From the NCBI GenBank assembly GCA_016199325.1, contig JACQGW010000313.1, forward strand, positions 1 through 13,330: a DNA stretch of 13,330 nucleotides. The letters run 5' to 3'. A model generated the notes under the pieces. It was not told where the DNA came from. It saw only the letters and a list, made by a program, of their open reading frames with translations, and did not search any database. A program made the translations under genes and the position numbers. The DNA is from Chloroflexota bacterium (GTDB lineage: Bacteria; Chloroflexota; Dehalococcoidia; JACQGW01). Below, one piece after another: positions 8,251 through 13,330 of this stretch (position 1 is the first letter of the stretch; the number at the start of each line of letters is the position of its first letter).

Positions 8251-10470
8251 ATGCCTACGGTCACCCTCTCCCGTCCCGCCAGGCTGAAGGAACGCCTCAT
8301 CCGCCTCGAGCACGATCGATATCGGGAACACCGGCATCTGGACGTCCTGGCAGCCGGTGCCGATCCGGCGGAGCCGGTGGTCGTGCGCAAAGCCAGGGCG
8401 CTGGCGCTGGTCCTGCGGGAGATGCCGGTCCACATTCAGGACGACGAGCTCATCGTCGGCGGACGGACGCTCTACGGCGGACGGGATGCCCTCCGGTTCG
8501 TCTCACACCAGCAGATGTTTACGGCCAGCTCACGGTGGGCCGCGAGCTACTATCCGCACTATCTGACGGATCAAGAGCTGGGCGCGCTGAACGCCTCCGC
8601 TCCGAACAGCCGTCCCGGTGCCGGCGTCCGGCCGGCCGCAGCCACCGGCCACGCGGCGGTGGGCTACCAGCGCATCCTCTCCCTGGGCTTTGGCGGTCTG
8701 CGGACGCTAGCGAAGCAGAGCGCCGCGCGCCTCCGAGCGGAGAACCCACCCGATCTGGCGCGCCGACTGGCCTTCCTCGAAGCGGCCGACATCGCTCTGG
8801 CCGGGGCCACCGGGCTGGTGCGCCGCTACGAGCAGTTGGCGCGGACGCTGGCGGCGACATCCGACGATCCGGCGCGCCGGGCGGAGCTCTCGCGCATCGC
8901 CGGCATCTGTGAGCAGGTGGCCGAACACCCGCCGCGCGATTTCCACGAGGCGCTCCAGCTCTTCTTCTTCGCCCGGGTCATCTCCATGGTGGAGAGCTAC
9001 ATCTGCATGCCCCTCGGCCGGTTCGACCAGTATCTCTACCCCTACCTGGCGCAGGACCTGGCCGCCGGGCGCCTGACCCGCGCCGACGCGCTCGAGCTCC
9101 TCGAATGCCTGTTCGTCAAGCTCAACGAGGAGGTCGACGTCTCGACCACGGATGACTGCCTGCGGATCATGGTGTCCGGCCAGGATGCCGAAGGGCACGA
9201 CGTCACCAACGAGCTCTCCTACCTGTGTCTGGAGGCGGCGGTCGACCTCCACCTCGCGTCGCCCAAGGTGGGCGTCCGCCTACACCGCGGAACGCCTCGC
9301 GAGTTCCTGATGCGCTGTGTGGAGGTCGCCAGACTCGGCATCGGCGGGCTCCCGGAGATCTACAACGACGAGGGGATCATCTCAACCCTCGTAGATGCGG
9401 GGATGCCGCTGGAGCACGCGCGTGACTACGCCCACGACGGCTGCTCCGAGATCACGCTCCCCGGACGGTCTGACTTCTACCCGATCTGGACCAAGCTCCG
9501 GTTTCTCCAGTGCCTTGAAAGCTTCCTCGCCGAGGGGGCGGAGTACGGCACCTTCGGCGATCTGCTGGCGGCCTACAAAGCGCGGGCGACCCGAGAGATG
9601 CAGGAAGCGGCCGCCCTGGGCAACGAGCGGGACCGCATCCTGGGTGAGTTCTCGCCGGCCCCGTTCATCTCCGCCACGTTCGAGGGCTGTCTGGAGCGCG
9701 GATTGGACAAGACGTGGGGCGGCACGATCTACAACGAGACGGGGATGCTCGGCATGGAGCTGCCCAACACGGCCAACGCATTGGCCGCCGTCAAGAAGCT
9801 CGTCTACGAAGAGCGGCGCCTGTCGCTGGCCGAGCTGCGGGCGGCCCTGGCCAGCGATTTCGCCGACGCCGAGCGCCTCCGCTTGATGCTGGTGAATCGA
9901 GCGCCCAAGTACGGCAACGATGACGACTACGTGGATGCCATCGCGGAGGACCTGGCGTCCCACTACATCCGGACGGTCCGCGGCTTCAGCAACCCCCGCG
10001 GCGGCCGCTTCCGCGCCGGCTTCTACGACTTCTCCAACTTCATCATCGGGGCGAAGGAGATCGGCGCGACGCCCGACGGGCGCAAAGCGGGCGGATACAT
10101 CTCGGGGAATCTGTCGGCGATGCCGGGCACGGACCGGAACGGGCCGACGGCGCTGGTGCGCTCCGCCTGCAAGGTGATGCGGCTGCACCCCGAGCTTGGC
10201 GCGATGCTGGACATCCGGCTGCACCCGAGCGCGGTGCGGGGGGCGAACGGCCTCGAGCAACTGGCGGCGCTGGTGGGGGGCTACATGGACCTGGGAGGCC
10301 TGGCGCTCCAGTTCAACGTCGTCGACGGCGCGACGCTCCGGGCTGCCCAGCGGGAGCCGGAGAAGTACCGCGACCTGCTGGTGCGGGTCTGGGGGTTCAG
10401 CGCCTACTTCGTCCAACTGTCGCCCGATTTCCAGGAGCACATCATCGCCCGCACCGAGCACGGGCTGTAG
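8251..10470 (+). CDS. Glycyl radical enzyme, dehydratase/eliminase-like
   Basis: This 739-residue protein is in the pyruvate formate-lyase superfamily and uses a glycyl radical to generate a thiyl radical on an active-site Cys. ATG 8251 is supported by GGAGG seven bases upstream. Visible features are TGHAAVGY (His134, in the position of the conserved GHxxxxY of dehydratase-type members), GRFDQYLYPYL, the active-site loop DYAHDGCSEITLPG (Cys398, Glu400), and the C-terminal radical motif VRVWGFSAYF (Gly715). Pyruvate formate-lyase has two adjacent cysteines; this has Cys-Ser-Glu, matching glycerol dehydratase or choline lyase-like chemistry in which Glu acts as base. The Asp found 14 residues after the Cys in glycerol dehydratase is Ile here, and Trp714 replaces the usual small residue before the radical Gly. 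The substrate is therefore unknown. The matching activase follows 61 bp downstream. The enzyme is expected to be oxygen-sensitive. Confidence 0.93.
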   Translation: MPTVTLSRPARLKERLIRLEHDRYREHRHLDVLAAGADPAEPVVVRKARALALVLREMPVHIQDDELIVGGRTLYGGRDALRFVSHQQMFTASSRWAASYYPHYLTDQELGALNASAPNSRPGAGVRPAAATGHAAVGYQRILSLGFGGLRTLAKQSAARLRAENPPDLARRLAFLEAADIALAGATGLVRRYEQLARTLAATSDDPARRAELSRIAGICEQVAEHPPRDFHEALQLFFFARVISMVESYICMPLGRFDQYLYPYLAQDLAAGRLTRADALELLECLFVKLNEEVDVSTTDDCLRIMVSGQDAEGHDVTNELSYLCLEAAVDLHLASPKVGVRLHRGTPREFLMRCVEVARLGIGGLPEIYNDEGIISTLVDAGMPLEHARDYAHDGCSEITLPGRSDFYPIWTKLRFLQCLESFLAEGAEYGTFGDLLAAYKARATREMQEAAALGNERDRILGEFSPAPFISATFEGCLERGLDKTWGGTIYNETGMLGMELPNTANALAAVKKLVYEERRLSLAELRAALASDFADAERLRLMLVNRAPKYGNDDDYVDAIAEDLASHYIRTVRGFSNPRGGRFRAGFYDFSNFIIGAKEIGATPDGRKAGGYISGNLSAMPGTDRNGPTALVRSACKVMRLHPELGAMLDIRLHPSAVRGANGLEQLAALVGGYMDLGGLALQFNVVDGATLRAAQREPEKYRDLLVRVWGFSAYFVQLSPDFQEHIIARTEHGL

Positions 10471-10487
10471 AGCCTGGGGACGAAGCG

Positions 10488-10516
10488 AACCGCAGAGGCG
10501 CAGAGGACGCAGAGAA
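10488..10516. repeat. 29-bp dispersed repeat upstream of the activase (copy 2, inverted)
   Basis: Exact reverse complement of positions 1444-1472. It lies just after the glycyl radical enzyme stop and just before the foldback element in which the activase start is found. In both copies the repeat is oriented the same way relative to the following gene. Confidence 0.92.
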
Positions 10517-10519
10517 AGG

Positions 10520-10588
10520 GGTTTGCGGTTTATGGTTCATGGTTTGTGGTTGAGACGACGCCCGAGCCAGAAACCAGAAACGCCAAAC
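10520..10588. repeat. Degenerate foldback element with 7-bp periodicity (copy 3)
   Basis: The left half is five heptamers (GGTTTGC, GGTTTAT, GGTTCAT, GGTTTGT, GGTTGAG). The right half has the inverted units AGAAACC and AGAAACG at 10569-10582. It is less perfect than the copies at 2184 and 8094. The apparent start codon of the activase lies within its left half. Confidence 0.75.
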
Positions 10589-11503
10589 ACGGGACCGACC
10601 GGGCTCGTTTTCGACGTGCAACGATATTCGGTGCATGATGGCCCCGGTATTCGGACGACGGTTTTCCTCAAGGGCTGTCCTTTGCGCTGCCTCTGGTGTC
10701 ACAACCCGGAGTCGCAGCTTCGGGATGCCGAGGTCTGGCTCGACGCCTCGCGCTGCATCAACTGCGGCGACTGCGTGCCGGTCTGTCCGGTCGGGGCGCA
10801 TACGCTGCGCGACGGGGTCCATCAGCTCGACCGCTCACGCTGTCGGTACTGCGGGCGCTGCGTCGATGTCTGTGACGCGGGCGCCCTGGAGAACGTCGGC
10901 CGCCCCCTGAGCGTCGGCGCGGCCGTGGCGGCGGTCGAGCAGGACCGCCCCTTCTACGCGCGTTCGGGCGGTGGGGTAACGCTCTCCGGTGGTGAGCCGC
11001 TGCTCCAGCCGGCATTCGCCGCCGCCTTCCTGGCCGCCTGCCGCCGGCGCGGCCTGCATACGGCGCTGGAGACCTGTGGCCAGAGCACCTGGCGCGTCCT
11101 GGAGCGAGTGGCACGTGAGGCAGACCTGGTGCTCTACGACGTCAAGCATACCGATGCGAAACGGCATCGGGCGCTCACCGGCGCGCCCAACGAGCGGATT
11201 CTGTCCAACCTCCGCCAACTGCTGGCAGCCGGAGCGAAGGTCATCGTCCGCGTGCCGGTGGTGCCGGGCTGCAACGACGGCGATGAGCACTTCCGGGCGC
11301 TGGCCGCATTCCTGCGCTCCTGCTCACCGCTTCCGGCAGCCGTCGAGCTGCTGCCGTATCACGGCTGGGGAGAGGCGAAGTACCGCCGGCTAGACCGCCC
11401 CTACTCCCTGGCCGAGTGCCGGACTCCGGACCGCGAGCGGTGCGCGGCCATCCGAGACCTGGTCGCGGAGAGCCGTGTGCCTGTGCGCCTGCCGGATTCC
11501 TAG
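10532..11503 (+). CDS. Glycyl radical enzyme activase (radical SAM, with two ferredoxin clusters)
   Basis: This enzyme uses a [4Fe-4S] cluster and S-adenosylmethionine to install the glycyl radical on the enzyme encoded just upstream. The radical-SAM motif is CPLRCLWC (Cys49, Cys53, Cys56). Two ferredoxin-type motifs follow, CINCGDCVPVC (Cys75/78/81/85) and CRYCGRCVDVC (Cys104/107/110/114), as in activases of the dehydratase class and unlike the short PFL activase. TLSGGEPLL is the SAM-binding GGE segment. The first recognisable family residues are TGLVFDVQRYSVHDGPGIRT. No start codon lies close to these, and the best in-frame ATG (10532) is about 22 codons upstream inside a repeat, giving 323 residues with a Lys/Arg/Pro-rich N-terminal addition. 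An unusual start codon nearer the conserved part is possible. Function is confident; the N-terminus is not. Confidence 0.92.
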   Translation: MVHGLWLRRRPSQKPETPNTGPTGLVFDVQRYSVHDGPGIRTTVFLKGCPLRCLWCHNPESQLRDAEVWLDASRCINCGDCVPVCPVGAHTLRDGVHQLDRSRCRYCGRCVDVCDAGALENVGRPLSVGAAVAAVEQDRPFYARSGGGVTLSGGEPLLQPAFAAAFLAACRRRGLHTALETCGQSTWRVLERVAREADLVLYDVKHTDAKRHRALTGAPNERILSNLRQLLAAGAKVIVRVPVVPGCNDGDEHFRALAAFLRSCSPLPAAVELLPYHGWGEAKYRRLDRPYSLAECRTPDRERCAAIRDLVAESRVPVRLPDS

Positions 11504-11514
11504 TGGCATGCCAC
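11503..11514. other. 12-bp perfect palindrome at the activase stop
   Basis: GTGGCATGCCAC is a perfect palindrome whose first base is the last base of the activase stop codon. It may be a protein-binding site or chance. No T-run follows. Confidence 0.4.
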
Positions 11515-11543
11515 GGTGATTCTGATGGATGCGGCTTGCCGAT

Positions 11544-11564
11544 TTCATGCGTCATGCGTCATTC
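11544..11564. repeat. GTCATGC-type heptamer array (copy 2)
   Basis: Three 7-bp units (TTCATGC, GTCATGC, GTCATTC), 40 bp after the activase stop. Unlike the other two arrays of this type, I see no flanking direct repeat here. Confidence 0.8.
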
Positions 11565-11631
11565 CGTTAGCGTTCGACAGGAGCTAGCCATCAGTATTAC
11601 TGTAGTATTCCACTGGCTTCAAGGAGCGGGA

Positions 11632-11701
11632 ATCGGGACCGTACCAGCCACCCGGCAATGAGTCCCGGTCCCGATCGTTAAGGGGCCGGGACACCGGGAC
11701 T
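11632..11701. other. Two overlapping, mutually exclusive hairpins
   Basis: Hairpin A pairs 11632-11641 with 11666-11675, a perfect 10-bp ATCGGGACCG inverted repeat with a 24-base loop. Hairpin B pairs 11661-11669 with 11693-11701, a perfect 9-bp AGTCCCGGT inverted repeat, with four further inner pairs possible past a small bulge. They share 11666-11669, so both cannot form fully. The region lies in the 330-bp gap after the activase, upstream of the -10 element at 11761. No T-run is present, so the role (3' end of the operon, or a switch) is unknown. Confidence 0.6.
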
Positions 11702-11736
11702 GGCGGCGTGGGCCGGTAGTCTCCGTCAATCGTGCT

Positions 11737-11769
11737 TTGACAAGCCGCTTGCACGCCCTGTGCTATACT
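11737..11769 (+). promoter_or_regulatory. Candidate extended -10 promoter for the small ORFs and binding protein
   Basis: TGCTATACT at 11761-11769 is an extended -10 with a near-consensus TATACT hexamer. TTGACA, a perfect -35 hexamer, lies at 11737-11742, but the spacer is 21 bp, longer than the usual 16-18. The extended -10 alone may suffice. Transcription would begin near 11776, about 60 bases before the small ORF at 11837. Confidence 0.5.
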
Positions 11770-11836
11770 GGTGCCGCAGGCGGTGACACAGTGACCCTCG
11801 TGGATCGCGAAGGACAGCTTGGCACCCAAGGAGGCG

Positions 11837-11998
11837 ATGGAGGCAGCTTTGCGCCAGGTCCGCAAGCCACGATCTTCCAGCATCTACCTGGAGATCGCTC
11901 AGCGAGTCTCCCTGACAGGACATGCTGACGCCAGCTTCCTCCACTTCACGCGGACTTTGCAGACGTGGTTTCCGCCACCGCAGGAGACGAGGGCGTGA
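11837..11998 (+). CDS. Small unrecognised ORF, 53 residues
   Basis: I do not recognise the family. It is hydrophilic and basic in its first third (RQVRKPRSSSIYLEIAQRV) with an aromatic, Pro-rich end (FTRTLQTWFPPPQ), and it has no membrane segment. AAGGAGG ends two bases before ATG 11837, which is close for a Shine-Dalgarno; a TTG at 11849, five bases after a second GGAGG, is an alternative start. An extended -10 lies about 70 bp upstream. Its TGA overlaps the GTG of a 29-codon frame (11995-12084), whose stop in turn overlaps the possible start of the binding protein. It could be an antitoxin-like or leader protein, or a remnant. Coding status is moderately supported. Confidence 0.4.
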   Translation: MEAALRQVRKPRSSSIYLEIAQRVSLTGHADASFLHFTRTLQTWFPPPQETRA

Positions 11999-12084
11999 GT
12001 GACGCCACGGCGACTCGGTGCATGGCTCTGGCACAGCAGGCAGCACCGCTACCCAGGACATGTCAGGCAGCTTCGGTCTCGTGA
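11995..12084 (+). CDS. 29-codon ORF linking the small ORF to the binding protein
   Basis: GTG at 11995 overlaps the previous stop in a GTGA junction. The frame runs 29 codons (VSDATATRCMALAQQAAPLP and onward) and ends at TGA 12082-12084, which again overlaps a GTG (12081) in the binding-protein frame. No domain is visible. It may be the truncated start of a lost second gene or a coupling element. Composition alone does not prove it is coding. Confidence 0.2.
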   Translation: MSDATATRCMALAQQAAPLPRTCQAASVS

Positions 12085-12899
12085 TAGCGATGAACTATTC
12101 TGGGCCGAGGGATGCCTTCTCTCTCACCGCGCTGAGCCTAATGCTTTTCCTTCTGTCTGGCTGCTTCCTGGCACCGGCGGCGCCCGACCGCAGTCTTGAA
12201 CGGGTGCATGCTGCCGGGCGGCTGGTTGTGGGGATCGATCCGAGCTACCCGCCCTTCGCCGTCGACGACGGCCGCGGCCAGATCGTCGGCTTCGACGTCG
12301 ACCTGGCGCGGGCGCTGGCGGAGCGGTTGGGCGTCCAGGTCGTTTTCACGCCCATCGACGTCGGCAGTATCTTCGACGCGCTGCTCGCCGAGAAGTTCGA
12401 CGCCGCCATCTCGGCGCTCCCGCTCTACCCCGAGCTGACGAAGGACGTCGGCTTCTCCGAGCCGTACTTCAACGCCGGCCAGGTGCTGATCGCACTGGCG
12501 TCGTCCGACTTATCGGGGCCGGCCGACTTGACAGGGGTGGTCGCCGCCGATCTGGGCGCGTCGGGCGAGGTCGAGGCGCGCCGGCTCGCCGCGACCAGGC
12601 CGGGGCTTGCCGTGCGGATCCTCGACGCACCGGAGGCGGTCGTCGTCGCGGTCGCCGCGGGGAGCGCCGACGCCGCCGTGATCGATCGGGTCACCGCGCT
12701 GGAGGCGCTTGCCGCCCGGCCGATGCTCCGGCAGGTTGGAGAGCCGCTGACGGCCGAGCCCTACGTCGCCGCCGTCCGCCGGCCAGATGCTCGCCTACTG
12801 GCTGAGATCAACCGCCACCTCAAGGCCATAGCTGCCGACGGCACGCTGGCGCGGATCGAGCGCCGGTGGCTTGCCGGCCGGCAAGCCACCGGCCACTGA
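12081..12899 (+). CDS. Lipoprotein solute-binding protein of an amino-acid-type ABC transporter
   Basis: A periplasmic/extracytoplasmic binding protein of SBP family 3 (PF00497), expected to capture a polar amino acid or similar solute. A hydrophobic segment followed by LLSGC gives a type II signal peptide with lipidated Cys28 from GTG 12081 (Cys25 from ATG 12090). The start of the mature domain is classical: VVGIDPSYPPFAVDDGRG, then GFDVDLARALAERLG, FDAAISALPLYPEL and VGFSEPYFNAGQ. The two lobes run to ERRWLAG at the C-terminus. GTG 12081 overlaps the preceding stop (GTGA); ATG 12090 is the alternative, and neither has a clear Shine-Dalgarno. No permease or ATPase gene follows, because the next gene is on the other strand. 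It is an orphan binding protein within this window. Confidence 0.9.
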   Translation: MIAMNYSGPRDAFSLTALSLMLFLLSGCFLAPAAPDRSLERVHAAGRLVVGIDPSYPPFAVDDGRGQIVGFDVDLARALAERLGVQVVFTPIDVGSIFDALLAEKFDAAISALPLYPELTKDVGFSEPYFNAGQVLIALASSDLSGPADLTGVVAADLGASGEVEARRLAATRPGLAVRILDAPEAVVVAVAAGSADAAVIDRVTALEALAARPMLRQVGEPLTAEPYVAAVRRPDARLLAEINRHLKAIAADGTLARIERRWLAGRQATGH

Positions 12900-12982
12900 C
12901 CCCGGCCTGACCGGTGCATCTGCGTCATTACGTCATGCGTCATGCGTGCTACCGGCCACTGACCCCGACCCGGCCGGTGCAT
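12885..12982. repeat. 35-bp imperfect direct repeat flanking a heptamer array
   Basis: Copies at 12885-12919 and 12948-12982 match at 31 of 35 positions and are offset by 63 bp. Both contain ACCGGCCACTGACCCCG, which includes the stop codon of the binding protein (TGA 12897-12899). GCGTCAT-type heptamers lie between them. The architecture is the same as at the purQ/purL junction. Confidence 0.93.
12922..12950. repeat. GTCATGC-type heptamer array (copy 3)
   Basis: Units GCGTCAT, ACGTCAT, GCGTCAT and GCGTGCT, with one extra T after the first unit. It lies between the two 35-bp direct repeats after the binding-protein gene. Confidence 0.85.
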
Positions 12983-13118
12983 TCGGCAAGTCCGTTTGAG
13001 CCTGGCTGACGCGCCCGCTGTCAGGCTGAGCAGTCCATGAGCCTTGCGGCCTACTTCGGACGATGAACAAGCCAACCGAGGAGGGCGACCCAGCGGGCAT
13101 ATGATCCAACAAATACTG
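12983..13118. other. Convergent intergenic region
   Basis: About 136 bases between the end of the plus-strand binding-protein repeats and the stop of the minus-strand gene. I see no gene. CTGAC and GTCAG around 13001-13025 could make a small hairpin with a GC-rich loop, possibly helping to end one of the two converging transcripts. There is no T-run, so it is not called a terminator. Confidence 0.35.
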
Positions 13119-13330
13119 CTAGGTTGGCTGTTCCTTCGGGCGAGAGGTGCAGTTTTTCTGGGCGTGCCGCTCCTTTCGGATGAGGACCACGTCTGGTGGT
13201 AACGGCGTGATGGCCTCGGGGGGAATGACCGGGGACCGGATGACCGTGCGGCGCGAGGGGCGGATGAACCGGAGGTCGCGGCCCCGCTCGACAAAGACCG
13301 TGACGGGGTCGCGTCCCTCGGCGGCATAGC
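13119..13330 (-). CDS. C-terminal part of an unrecognised protein (continues past the window)
   Basis: An open frame on the minus strand runs from the right edge to TAG at 13119-13121, giving 69 residues with no start inside the window. The sequence reads like a real protein: DPVTVFVERGRDLRFIRPSR, then VIRSPVIPPEAITPLPPDVV, ending in a Lys/Arg-rich tail. The alternation of beta-strand-like stretches and Pro-rich linkers suggests a folded domain followed by a flexible end. I do not recognise the family. It converges on the binding-protein gene. Competing frames over the same bases on both strands are rich in Arg/Ser and look like shadows. Confidence 0.5.
   Translation of the reverse strand, partial: YAAEGRDPVTVFVERGRDLRFIRPSRRTVIRSPVIPPEAITPLPPDVVLIRKERHAQKNCTSRPKEQPT

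Noticed and set aside
8251..10470. Naming the enzyme pyruvate formate-lyase (formate C-acetyltransferase)
   Set aside because: The adjacent double cysteine required by that enzyme is absent; the motif is Cys-Ser-Glu.
11584..11883. 99-residue minus-strand frame over the structured gap
   Set aside because: It runs antisense through the hairpins and the promoter element, has no clear ribosome-binding site, and shows no protein-like features.
12761..13327. 188-residue minus-strand frame at the right edge
   Set aside because: It crosses the heptamer array and both direct repeats and overlaps the end of the binding-protein gene antisense. Its Arg/Ser/Pro composition is typical of a shadow frame, and a different minus-strand frame reads as protein-like.

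Overview
The window looks like a chromosomal segment of a GC-rich anaerobic or facultatively anaerobic bacterium. The small form of PurL beside a separate PurQ, the extended -10 style promoters and the many short tandem repeats at gene edges suggest an uncultured member of Chloroflexota. That placement is a guess from style, not from a marker gene.

Layout. Positions 1-300 hold a compound repeat block (three 52-bp units, then inverted and 30-bp units). Positions 308-3427, minus strand, hold an apparent three-gene operon: UROD-family methyltransferase 2, a B12-binding corrinoid protein, and UROD-family methyltransferase 1. The two UROD proteins are close paralogs flanking their probable corrinoid partner. 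Positions 3428-3737 are a divergent intergenic region with a candidate promoter and a long imperfect hairpin. Positions 3738-6782, plus strand, are purQ and purL. Then come a cytoplasmic GAF-type sensor histidine kinase (6823-8085), a glycyl radical enzyme (8251-10470) and its radical-SAM activase (10532-11503). After a structured non-coding stretch with an extended -10 element come two tiny ORFs and a lipoprotein amino-acid-type solute-binding protein (to 12899). At the right edge is the C-terminal end of an unrecognised minus-strand gene (13119-13330) that has no start inside the window.

How the genes work together. The UROD/corrinoid cassette probably moves a methyl group from an unknown donor through a corrinoid cofactor to an acceptor such as tetrahydrofolate. 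The glycyl radical enzyme and activase form a complete enzyme/activator pair. The enzyme has a Cys-Ser-Glu active-site motif, so it is an eliminase/dehydratase-like family member and not pyruvate formate-lyase. Both systems fit oxygen-sensitive one-carbon or small-molecule metabolism. purQL is housekeeping purine synthesis; purS is not adjacent.

The most unusual aspect is the pattern of repeats at gene boundaries. Three families with a 7-bp period (GTCATGC-type, GTCAGCC-type, and a GGTTTCT foldback type) plus a 29-bp repeat sit exactly on start or stop codons. Twice a heptamer array is flanked by imperfect 35-36 bp direct copies of host sequence spanning a stop codon. At purQ/purL this makes a 22-codon decoy ORF beginning with PurL's own first six residues. 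One array supplies PurL's C-terminal tail, a foldback repeat supplies the apparent start of the activase, and the 29-bp repeat supplies the upstream region of one UROD gene.
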